A stretch of 64,000 nt of DNA from Sphingomonas rosea (GTDB lineage: Bacteria; Pseudomonadota; Alphaproteobacteria; Sphingomonadales; Sphingomonadaceae), in contig NZ_BAABBR010000001.1 in the NCBI RefSeq assembly GCF_039538065.1, forward strand, positions 1,836,501-1,900,500, written 5' to 3'. Below the pieces are notes generated by a model. It saw nothing but the letters and a program-made list of their open reading frames with translations, searched no databases and was not told the DNA's origin. The translations under genes were made by a program, and so were the position numbers. Numbering within the stretch: position 1 is the first letter of the stretch; every line of letters starts with the position of its first letter. This document shows, piece by piece, positions 18,616-28,000 of the stretch.

Positions 18616-21600
18616 ATGCCTTTGAAGATCGTGGCCGGTGCGGCCAGCGCGGACGACGTTTTTCGGATCAGCGAGGACGCTGCCGGTTCGACTCTCGTCT
18701 TCGATGTCAGGGCAAATGACGGGAAGAATGCTTCCCGGCCGCTCTATTCGCTCGACGACGGCCAACCAGCCGACCTTGCGACGGGGGACCCGGTCGGCGG
18801 CGCCATTCCCGACAGAAGCGCGCTCGGCGCTGCCATCGGGATCAATTCGAACGGCACCGTCAGCTACTCGGCCGGCGCGCTGCAGGCGCGGATCGATGCG
18901 CTCGCGCCTGGTGAGACGCTCGAGGACAGCTTCGTCTACGCGGTGCTCAGCGCATCGAACCAGCTCACCTGGCAGACGGTGAAGGTGCGCATCATCGGAA
19001 CCAACGATGCGCCGGTGGCGGTCGCGGATCGGGCGGCGGTGAACGAAGGCAGCCTGGTCAGCGGCAACGTCGGACTGAACGACCGCGACGTCGACAATGG
19101 CGCGGTGCTGAGCTTCGTGCCGACCGGCCAGCTCGTCCCCGGTTTCCAGATGGGCAGCAACGGGGCCTGGACCTTCGACGCGAGCAACGCTGCCTATGAC
19201 AGCCTGGCGGCCGGCGAGACCAAGCTCGTCACGGTCGATTACCGGGTGACCGACCAATATGGCGCGAGCGCGGTCTCGACCCTGCAGATCGTGGTGACAG
19301 GGACCAACGACGCGCCGAAGGCGGGCATCGCGACCAGCCCGTGGCCCGTCGATGAGGGGCAGGTCATCACCGGCAACCTCTACGGCGTCGATCCCGACCG
19401 CAGTGACACCCTCACCTTCAGCGCTGCGGGCGAGCTGCCTGCGGGCTTCACCCTCGGCGCCGACGGCAATTGCCGGTTCGACGCGGGCGATCCCGCCTAC
19501 GACCATCTCGCTGCTGGCGACACACAGAGCGTGACCATCGCTTATCTGGTGCGCGATCCAAGCGGGGCGACGGCGTTCGGAAGCATGCTCTTCACGGTCC
19601 GCGGTACGAACGACGCGCCTGTGCTCGAGGCGGGCTCGGCGAGCTTCGCCGAGGACAGCCAGGCGAGCGGCCGGCTGGTCGCGCGCGATGCCGACCAAGG
19701 CGCGGTGCTGACCTATGCGCTGGTCGGTGAGGCCCCGGCGGGGTTCGCGCTGGCGGCAGACGGGAGCTGGACCTTCGACGCGTCGCATCCCGCTTATCAG
19801 GGACTGGCCGAGGGCGAGACGCGAACCCTGCTCGCCGCGACACGGGTGACCGACGAGCAGGGGGCGTCGAGCGATTCGACCCTTGCCCTCACGGTCACGG
19901 GGACAAATGACGCACCCGTGCTCGACGCGCAGGCGGCGAGCCTGTTCGAGGACAGCCAGGCAAGCGGGCGGCTGATCGCAAGCGACCCGGATGGGGGCGC
20001 ATTGCTTTCCTTTGCGCTGACAGGCGAGGCGCCCGCAGGCTTTGCGCTGGCGGCGGACGGGAGCTGGACTTTCGATGGCGGCAACGCTGCTTACCAGGGC
20101 CTCGGCTATTTCGAGAGCATGACCCTGACGGTTCCGACGCGGGTCACCGATGAGCGTGGTGCGTCGAGCGATTCCGTGCTCACCATCACCCTTTTCGGGG
20201 CAAATGATGCGCCGGTGCTCGGCGCGGTCACGGTCACGGTCGGCGAAGATCAGTTCAGTTCGGGCCAGCTGATCGCGACCGATTCCGACACAAACGCGCA
20301 GCTCTTCTATTCGGTCGTCGGCGAAGCGCCGGAGGGGCTTACCCTGTACGGCGACGGGAGCTGGTATTTCACACCCACGGCCACCCTCCAAGGGCTGGGC
20401 GATGGCGAGAGCGTGGCTTTCTCCGTCCGCACGCTGGTGCGCGACGACGTCGGTGCGAGCAGTGAGGCGACGTTCGATCTCACCGTGGTCGGGAGCAACG
20501 ACGCGCCGACGCTTCGCGTGGGATCATCGAGCCTGCTCGAGGACCAGGTCGCGACCGGCAAGCTCGCGGGCAGCGATCCCGACACGGGCGCGGTGCTTAC
20601 CTATTCGGTGGTGGGGCCGCCGATCACTGGCTTCACTCTAGCCCAAGACGGGACGTGGACCTTCGACACGCGGGGGCAGGATTTCCAGTTCCTCACCGAG
20701 GGGCAGCGCGAGAGCATCACCGTCACCACCCGCGTGACCGACGAACATGGCGCGTCGAGCGACTCCCACTTCGTCCTTGCGGTGACCGGCATCAATGACG
20801 CGCCGGCGCCCCAATCCTATCCCTTCACCCAGTCGGTGAGCGAGGACGGGCGGGTCTCGGGACAGCTTCCGAGCTTCGACCCCGACGAGCGGGTCGGCGT
20901 GGTCTTCTCGGTGGTGGGTGCGGTGCCCGACGGCTTCGCCCTGTCGACGGGCGGGGAATGGAGTTTTGCGCCCGGCGCCAGCTTCCAGTCGCTGCACAAT
21001 GGGCAGAGCCAGTCGGTGCAGGTCACCTACAAGGTGACCGACAGCCTTGGCGCGAGCGGGACCGCGACCATCGACTTCCTCGTCCAGGGCGCCAATGACG
21101 CGCCGGTGACGGCACCACTGTCGGCGATCGTGTCGGAAGACGAGGTCAGGACCGGCCAGATTACCGCGACCGATGCCGATGCTGGCGACAGTCTCACCTA
21201 CAGCCTCGCAGGCACCGCCCCGCAAGGCATTGCGCTGACCTCGAGCGGCCAGTTGAGCTTCAACGGAGCGGACCCCTACTGGCAGGCGCTCGGAGCCGGC
21301 GAGACGGTCAGGCTCGACATCGGATATGCCGTGCGCGACCTTGGCGGAGCGAGCACCAACGGGATCGTCTCGCTCACGATCGTCGGCAGCAATGACGCGG
21401 CGATCATCACCGGCACCACGAGCGGCACCGTGGTCGAACGGAGCGTTCATGGCGGCGGCACTCCGCTCGCGAGCGGCCAGCTCCAGGCCAATGACATCGA
21501 CAACGCCGGCGGATTCGCCTTCCAGAACGCGGCAATAAGCCAATATGGATACGGCCGTTTCTCCATCACGTCGGCGGGCAGCTGGGAGTATTCGCTCGAC

Positions 21601-22464
21601 GACGCCAATCCGGCTGTGAACGGCCTCAACTACGGACAGACGCTGACGGACTATTTCACGGTCAGGAGCATCGACGGAACGAGCCAGCTCATCAGCATCA
21701 CGATCAAGGGCGCTGTAGACAGCTTCCGTGGGCCCGACTGGTACGTCCTCGGCGGCGATCCCAACGATTTCGACGCTCCCGTCCCCGGCGGCAGCAGCGC
21801 AGCCACAATATACGGGACCGATGGCTCGGAGACGCTGATCGGGGACGCCTCGAGTCAGTCGATCTACAGTTTCAAGGGAGACGACATCGTCTGGGGCGGC
21901 GCCGGCAACGACAAGCTGTACGGCATGGGCGGCAATGACGTCATGTACGGTCAGGCCGGCGACGACTGGGTATTCGCTGACGGATGGGGCGTGAACCGCG
22001 TCTATGGCGGCAGCGGTGCAGACGAGGTACGCGGCGGCGGCGGGAACGACTTTCTCTTCGGAGGCAGCAGCGGATACGCGACGGATTCGCTCAATGGCTT
22101 TGAAGGCGATGACGTCCTCGTCGGCGGATATGGCATCGACAACCTGATCGGCGGGGCAGGGCGCGACACGTTCCGTTTCCTCGATGTGCGAGACACCGGG
22201 GACGTGATCCTCGACTACCAGGAAGGCGAGGACATCCTCGACTTCGTGGCAATCGACGCGAATAGAAATCAGGCCGGTGATCAGGCATTCGGCTGGGCCG
22301 GCAACACGCCGACTGCCTATTCGCTCTGGGCCTATACCGTGAACGGCAAGACGGTCATCTACGGCGACACCGACGGCAATCCGGCGACGGGCGAGTTCGA
22401 GGTCAGCCTGCAGAACATCGTCTGGGCTTCCAGTCCGACCCAGCCGGCGGGCTGGCTGATGTGA
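18616..22464 (+). CDS. Large VCBS-repeat / RTX adhesin, probable type I secretion substrate
   Basis: A 1282-residue acidic protein. Residues about 126-925 are roughly nine tandem domains of about 100 residues, each joined by a motif such as TGTNDAPV and containing WTFD and VTDxxGASS patterns, as in VCBS/cadherin-like repeats of BapA-type adhesins. Residues about 1069-1190 carry calcium-binding RTX nonapeptides (GGAGNDKLYGMGGNDVMYG and similar), followed by a C-terminal region with DVILDYQEGEDILDF, typical of type I secretion substrates. There is no Sec signal peptide. The ATG at 18616 has a good AAGGGGGA site; an upstream in-frame TTG does not. No dedicated ABC transporter/HlyD pair lies in the window. 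Confidence 0.88.
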   Translation: MPLKIVAGAASADDVFRISEDAAGSTLVFDVRANDGKNASRPLYSLDDGQPADLATGDPVGGAIPDRSALGAAIGINSNGTVSYSAGALQARIDALAPGETLEDSFVYAVLSASNQLTWQTVKVRIIGTNDAPVAVADRAAVNEGSLVSGNVGLNDRDVDNGAVLSFVPTGQLVPGFQMGSNGAWTFDASNAAYDSLAAGETKLVTVDYRVTDQYGASAVSTLQIVVTGTNDAPKAGIATSPWPVDEGQVITGNLYGVDPDRSDTLTFSAAGELPAGFTLGADGNCRFDAGDPAYDHLAAGDTQSVTIAYLVRDPSGATAFGSMLFTVRGTNDAPVLEAGSASFAEDSQASGRLVARDADQGAVLTYALVGEAPAGFALAADGSWTFDASHPAYQGLAEGETRTLLAATRVTDEQGASSDSTLALTVTGTNDAPVLDAQAASLFEDSQASGRLIASDPDGGALLSFALTGEAPAGFALAADGSWTFDGGNAAYQGLGYFESMTLTVPTRVTDERGASSDSVLTITLFGANDAPVLGAVTVTVGEDQFSSGQLIATDSDTNAQLFYSVVGEAPEGLTLYGDGSWYFTPTATLQGLGDGESVAFSVRTLVRDDVGASSEATFDLTVVGSNDAPTLRVGSSSLLEDQVATGKLAGSDPDTGAVLTYSVVGPPITGFTLAQDGTWTFDTRGQDFQFLTEGQRESITVTTRVTDEHGASSDSHFVLAVTGINDAPAPQSYPFTQSVSEDGRVSGQLPSFDPDERVGVVFSVVGAVPDGFALSTGGEWSFAPGASFQSLHNGQSQSVQVTYKVTDSLGASGTATIDFLVQGANDAPVTAPLSAIVSEDEVRTGQITATDADAGDSLTYSLAGTAPQGIALTSSGQLSFNGADPYWQALGAGETVRLDIGYAVRDLGGASTNGIVSLTIVGSNDAAIITGTTSGTVVERSVHGGGTPLASGQLQANDIDNAGGFAFQNAAISQYGYGRFSITSAGSWEYSLDDANPAVNGLNYGQTLTDYFTVRSIDGTSQLISITIKGAVDSFRGPDWYVLGGDPNDFDAPVPGGSSAATIYGTDGSETLIGDASSQSIYSFKGDDIVWGGAGNDKLYGMGGNDVMYGQAGDDWVFADGWGVNRVYGGSGADEVRGGGGNDFLFGGSSGYATDSLNGFEGDDVLVGGYGIDNLIGGAGRDTFRFLDVRDTGDVILDYQEGEDILDFVAIDANRNQAGDQAFGWAGNTPTAYSLWAYTVNGKTVIYGDTDGNPATGEFEVSLQNIVWASSPTQPAGWLM
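18990..21400 (+). repeat. VCBS repeat array within the adhesin
   Basis: About nine in-frame units of roughly 280-300 nt, bounded by codons for [TRFVQ]G[TASI]NDAP. Units three and four (about 19630-19915 and 19930-20215) are close copies even at DNA level: both encode EDSQASGRL, GEAPAGFALAADGSWTFD and RVTDExGASSDS, which suggests a recent internal duplication. Confidence 0.8.
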
Positions 22465-22469
22465 GGTTC

Positions 22470-22502
22470 AAGAGGCGCCTCGTCCTGTGCGAGGCGCCTC
22501 TT
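22470..22502. terminator. Strong hairpin after the adhesin gene
   Basis: A perfect 13-bp inverted repeat, AAGAGGCGCCTCG / CGAGGCGCCTCTT, around a 7-nt loop, 5 nt after the adhesin stop codon. It ends in TT only, without a long T-run, and is symmetrical enough to work for the convergent DUF11 operon as well. Confidence 0.8.
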
Positions 22503-22667
22503 GCACGTGGAGTGTCGGGGATCCTCTCGTGAGCCGCATGAAGTTGTGCGGACCTCGCACGCCACGTCTCGGCATGCTGGGCAGCTAACCAGCTACTTTC
22601 GGGCGAGAAATGCAGGATGACGACATTCGTTTCTCGCGCCTGGGCGCGGGAGCGACCTTGAATCCTG

Positions 22668-25016
22668 TCATTGCACCTTTGCCCGGAAGCGGATGCTGAA
22701 GGTGCCGTTGGTGTTGAGCCGGTTCTTGAGCTTGACGCGGAAGAAGGTGACGGCCGGATCGATGCCGTCCGTATTGGCGGTCGGGACATAATTCCAGTCG
22801 GCGGCGCCCGGGGCGGCCGCGGTGGTGAACTCGAGGTCGTCGGCCGTGCTCGAGAGCGCCAGGTAGCTGTAGGTGAGTCCGCTCGCCGTGGCGCCGTCGA
22901 CGAAGGCCACGGGGCCACTGCCGGCGGTGCCGAAGTCGCCGACGATCATCCTGGTGTTGGCGGGAATGGCGTCGCTCAGGACGATGCTGTCCTTGTCGGT
23001 CGCCTGGCCGCTCGGGTTGGCGACGGTGATCGTATAGGTGACGATCGCGCCCGGGATGTTCTTGGGATTGGTGAAGAGATTGACCGGATCCCAATAGACT
23101 TCGCCTGCCTTGCTGGCGGTGAGCGGCGCAAGGACTTTGAGTGTGGCCGACGCGGCGCCGATCGAGGAAACGGTCTGGGTGCCGTAGGCGACGGTGAGCC
23201 CGCCTGCGGGGATGGTGTTGATTGCATCGCCCGCGACCTTGCCGACGACATCGGCGGCGACAGTGCAGGTCGAGGCCGCGGCCAGGCTACCGCCGCTCAG
23301 CGCCAAGGACGGTCCGTTCGCTGCCGCAGTCACGCTTCCGCCGCATGCGGTTGCGGGATTGGGGACTGCGGCATTGGCGATGCTGGCGGGATAGGTGTCA
23401 GTGAAGGCAACCGCGGTCATGGCGAGCGTGGGATTGCGGTTCTGGAACGTGACGGTCAGCCGCGAGACCTGGCCGATCCCGACTGGCGAGACCGAAAAGG
23501 CTTTGCTGATCACCGGCGTGCATTCGGCGCCCGAGGACATGCCGGGAATGGCGGAGGTGACGATGGTCGCGCCCGCGCCGCCGTTGCCGCCGAGCGCGCC
23601 ATAGGAACTGCCGAACGAGCCGCCATTGACCGTCGTGCCGGCGCTTCCGCCCGCAACATTGGCACTCAGCGCGAAGCTGCTCGCGACGAAGCCGCCGCCA
23701 CCGCCGCCACCGGGACCGTGCGCCGCGCCGCCGCCGGTGTTGGAGCCGCCGTTGCCGCCGCTGGCGTCGATCGTGACGCTCGCACCCGTTGCATCGAGCG
23801 CACTGAAGAGGACGCTTCCGCCCGCGCCGCCGCCGCCGCTCGAATCGTTGAGGACGCTATTATTGGCGCTCGCGCCCGACGCGTTGATCGTACCCGCGCC
23901 GCGCAGCTTGTCGGCGCGGACGATGACGATGCCGCCGCCGTCGGCCCCGCTCGAGGCGAAGCCATTGGCGGGCGTCCCGGTGGCGTTGTTGGTGGTGCCC
24001 GCGCCGCCGCCGCCACCCATGATGAGGCGATTGACCGCGAGGCTGGTCACGCCACGGCCGCCGAGCCCGCCGGTCTGGGGGCAGCCGACCGGCTGGGTGC
24101 TGCACCAGGCGTAGCCACCGAGGCCGCCACCGCCATAGCCCGCGCCGCCGCCGCCGCCGGTGTTCTGGTCGTTGGCGGCGGGATTGCCGTCGGTGCCGCC
24201 GCCGCCACCCGTCGCCGGCGCGCCGCGCCCGTAGCTGCCATTGGCGTAGCCTTCGACCCCGGTGTCGAGCAGCGCGCCATTGTCGTTCAGGAAGCGCGGG
24301 GTCCCGGCGATGCCCTCGCCCTTGCTTGCGTTGAGCGTGGCCGAGGCGAGGGTGCGATAGTCGGTGTTGGTCCCGGTGCCGCCGGCAAGCGCGCGCCCGG
24401 CGCCGCCGCGAAAGCCGAGGCCGCTGACCGAGATCGTCCCGCCGTTGAGGTTGAGCGTGCCCGCGACATCGAGCGCGACGACTCCGCCGCTGGTTCCGTT
24501 CCACTCGGTCGCGGTCACCGTCCCGCCTAATGTCAGGTCGGCATATTGCGGCACCCTGACGACCTGGAAGCGACGCTGCCCGGCGGTCGCGAAGGCGGCG
24601 TTGGTATAGGCATAAGCTAGGCCTGCGCCCGTTCCGCCCGCGATCGTCAGCGTCCCACCGGTGAGCGGGACGGCCGAGGCGGCGCGGACGAATTCGAAGC
24701 GGCCGCTATTGTTGAGTGTGGTCGTGCCGTAGGTCGTCGTATTGGTGGTATCGATGGCCGCGTCCTGCATCTGGATCACGAGCAAGAGGTCACCGACCGC
24801 GATCGGCGTCGCCGCTCCGGTCGCGGCGCCGAGCGACAGGCTGGTGGCGCCGGCAGCGGCCGAGGCGGTGCCGGGATAATAAGTGTTCACGATCCCCGAC
24901 AGGCCCGTCACCGAACCCGCCCGCGACGGCGTCGCGCAATTGTTGGCGGTCGCCGCCTGCGCCAGGAACAGCCCGAGGATTGCCACGAGCCAATGCAGGG
25001 GATGAAGGCGGATCAC
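22668..25016 (-). CDS. Secreted glycine-rich DUF11-like protein
   Basis: A 782-residue exported protein: GTG start one base after the preceding gene's stop, good GAGGAG site, and a signal peptide (HWLVAILGLFLAQAATA, cleaved before NNCAT). Residues about 240-450 are extremely glycine-rich with Asn/Ser/Thr (runs such as GGGGGAGYGGGGLGG), likely a beta-helical or extended region. The C-terminal third has Ig-like DUF11-type segments (VTYTITVANPSG, IVLSDAIPANTRM). The last residues, IRFRAKVQ, form a terminal beta-strand shared with the other small proteins of this operon. Last gene of the operon. Function unknown; likely surface structure or matrix. Confidence 0.75.
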   Translation of the reverse strand: MIRLHPLHWLVAILGLFLAQAATANNCATPSRAGSVTGLSGIVNTYYPGTASAAAGATSLSLGAATGAATPIAVGDLLLVIQMQDAAIDTTNTTTYGTTTLNNSGRFEFVRAASAVPLTGGTLTIAGGTGAGLAYAYTNAAFATAGQRRFQVVRVPQYADLTLGGTVTATEWNGTSGGVVALDVAGTLNLNGGTISVSGLGFRGGAGRALAGGTGTNTDYRTLASATLNASKGEGIAGTPRFLNDNGALLDTGVEGYANGSYGRGAPATGGGGGTDGNPAANDQNTGGGGGAGYGGGGLGGYAWCSTQPVGCPQTGGLGGRGVTSLAVNRLIMGGGGGAGTTNNATGTPANGFASSGADGGGIVIVRADKLRGAGTINASGASANNSVLNDSSGGGGAGGSVLFSALDATGASVTIDASGGNGGSNTGGGAAHGPGGGGGGGFVASSFALSANVAGGSAGTTVNGGSFGSSYGALGGNGGAGATIVTSAIPGMSSGAECTPVISKAFSVSPVGIGQVSRLTVTFQNRNPTLAMTAVAFTDTYPASIANAAVPNPATACGGSVTAAANGPSLALSGGSLAAASTCTVAADVVGKVAGDAINTIPAGGLTVAYGTQTVSSIGAASATLKVLAPLTASKAGEVYWDPVNLFTNPKNIPGAIVTYTITVANPSGQATDKDSIVLSDAIPANTRMIVGDFGTAGSGPVAFVDGATASGLTYSYLALSSTADDLEFTTAAAPGAADWNYVPTANTDGIDPAVTFFRVKLKNRLNTNGTFSIRFRAKVQ

Positions 25017-25017
25017 G

Positions 25018-28000
25018 TCACTGGCTCCTCGCCCGGCCGAACAAGGCGGCGGGCGTATCCTGGTCGAACTTGAAGCGCAGCGTCACGTAAGGACCGGCGC
25101 GGGTGTAGCGGGCGTCCGAGAAGTCGCGGTCACGGAAACCCTTGATGTTGTAGCCGAGGCTGATCCAGCTGTTGCGGATCGGGGAGATCCCCACCGACGG
25201 CCCGAGCAGATAATCGATCGTGCCGGTCGAAGAGACGTGGCGGACCGCGGCGTTGAGGCTGAGGTCGAGGCGGTCGCTGAGGTCATGGCGCGCCTCGAGG
25301 CCGAGCATGTTGCTGAAGCCGGCGTAATCGTCCGCCCCGAAGGTATCGAAGACGTATTTCGCGCCCCAGTAGAAGGAAAGTTGATCGCGCTCATAAGCCT
25401 TTTCGGCAGTGTCGCGGTCGTCGATCCCGGCGGCGCCGACGAGATTGACCGCGAGATTGTTGACGATCCGGCGGGTGCGGGCGTTGCCGACCACCGCGAT
25501 CCCGTCGAAGCCGAGCAAACCGTCGGTCGTGCCGCGACCGTTGGCGACCTCGTCCCAGCGCAGCTCGAGCTTGTCGAGGACGGCCCAGCGCGACCACAGC
25601 GGACGCCAGGCGAAGGCGCCATTGGCGATGCCGAGCGTGGCGACGCTGCCATCGGCGTTGCCGATGCGGCTGAAGCGGGCGGCGGCGGCCATGCTGATCC
25701 CGTCGCGGGTCTGGCGGAGGAGCGCGGTCGACACGGCGATGCGATCGTCGAGGTCGCCGCGGCGATATTCAGCGCGGCCGGTCCAGCTCAGAACGGACGA
25801 GCGATAGGTCGCGCCCGTGCTGACCGCCCAGAAGTCGTCGCTGATCGTCTTGCTCGAATCGAGGTAGCCGCCGGCCGCCACCGGATGGTTGATGTTGACG
25901 ATCTGCGCCGGGTCGATCTGGCCCTTGAGCGTGCGGCTGCCGTCGACCGAGAGGTCCACGCTCCAGCGGGGGCTGAGCGTCAGCGACTGGCTGATCCCAT
26001 AAAGTGCGTAGGTGCGGCCCCCGAACTCGGCCATCGCCTGCTGGTTGACCGTGGTCGCGAGGCGCAGGCCGCGCCAGGGGGCGGCCTCGATACCGAGGCT
26101 GGTGGTTGCGGTGTCCACCTTTGCGCCATCGGTGATCTCATGGCTCGCGAGCAGCCGGACGTCGGGGCGCAGGGCCCAGGACAGGCCGACCCGGTAGCGA
26201 TTGGGAAAATCGAGGCTTTCACCCTTGCCGCCAATGCCGATCGCCGCGTCGGCATCGAGCTGGAGTCGGTTGTCGAACAGTTGCTGCGAGCCGCCGACGG
26301 TGGCCTGCTGGCTGATCAGCGTTTCGCCCGAGGGCACGTGGTCGCGGGCAAACTGATAGCCGGCGCGGAGCGAAGTGCGCGGTCCGCGATAGTCGACCTG
26401 CGTGCGGAGCGCATCGCGGCTCGCGCCGGTCGCGAGCATGTCCTCGTGCCAGCCGCCGACCGTCAACGAGAGGCCTTGCGAGCGACCGAGGCGAACGTCG
26501 GCACCATATTTACGGGTGCCGCTTTCGGCACGGTTGAGCTGGCCGACGCCGAAACCCAAGTCCTGCTGGCGGAAGTAGGCGAGCGCATCGACGGTCTCGC
26601 CGCGATGCTCGACCTCGAGGAGATAGGCCTGGCCCTGGCTCTTCTCGCCACCAGTGTCGGTGCGGCTTGCGGCGATTTCGCCGCGCACTTCGGTGGCCTC
26701 GCCGATCCGCACCCGCGCATCGAGGGCCGCAAGGTCGCTCTTCTGCGCTGGATCGGCATCGCGGATGAGGGTCGCGCCGATCTGGGCGCGGCCGCCGGCG
26801 AGGCGGGTCACGGCGCGAAGGCCGCCGTTCCAGCGCCGCGTGCCGTCGCCGCGGGTTTCATATTCCGCCACGATGAAGACGGGATTGCCCTGGGGATCGC
26901 GGCTGGTGACCGGCTGGCGGAAGTCGATGCTGCCGGCTTCGTAGCTGATGTCGTAGTCGGCGTGACGCGTGAGCTCACGGGCCGACAAGATGATGTTCGA
27001 GCGCAGGCGGTCGCGCACCTCGATCCGCACCTTGTCCGAATTGATCACGATGTCGGTCCGGCTCAGCCGGTACAGCGAGGCGAGACCCGACCCCTGGATT
27101 TCGTCGCGGGCGAAGCGGAAGCCGGTGTCGGCGGCGAAGGCCTGCACCGCGACCTTGTCCGAGCGATACTCGCTCTTGAGGCCGGTCAGGCTGCGGCTGT
27201 AGCGGCCGAGCTGGGTGTCGTTGAAGCCCGTCTCTAGGTCACCGAACAGCGCGTAGAATTGCGGGCGCTCGAGACGGAGATAGACCTTGCGGGCGCTGGC
27301 GGCGTCATAGGCCTGCTCGGTGCCGTCGGCATAAAGGTCGTAGTAGCGCTGCGGATCGATCACGCCGCCAAGAGGACGGCGAGCGTCGCGGCCGGTCTTC
27401 TTGTCACTGTCATAGGCCATGGTCAGCAGCCACTTGCCGAGGATTCGGCCCTTGGCGAAGAAGGCGATCTGGCCGTCGGTGAAGCGCTTGGCCGAATCCT
27501 TGCCGCCGAGCCGCTCCTGGTGATCGTCGAGGACGTTGAAGCCGGCAGTGCCGGCCGCGAACCCGACCACCACCCACGGCTGATCGCCGGGCGCCATCCA
27601 GCCGCGGACGATCTCGCGCACCTGGCGCCGCTCGACCTGGTGGGTGAAGGCAAGTTCGATCGACCCGGCCTGGGTCGTCGGCGCGAGTTCCACGAGCGCG
27701 ATGCCGTCCTCGGTGGAGACCTGCCAGGTGGGCGGTGCGCGATCGGCGCCCGACAGCTGACGGGCCTGCTGGAGGTCGAGGTCGCTCGCCACGCGGTAGG
27801 GCGCGGTCAGCTGGAAGGTGCCGGTGACGCCCTGGCGGACGGGCTTGCCGGCGCGGTCGGTAAGGCGGATCGCGACGACCGGGCGGGTTCGGCCATCCGC
27901 CACCAGCCGCGAGCGGGCGGGAACCAGTTCGGCATGCGCCACGGCATTGGCATAATGAAGCGTGCGCACGAACTTCTCGAGCAGCGCCCCGCCTGCGCCG

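Noticed and set aside
23620..24300. Simple DNA repeat or CRISPR-like array in the Gly-rich gene
   Set aside because: The repetition comes from glycine codons (GGC/GGT) in a coding sequence; no regular repeat-spacer pattern is present.
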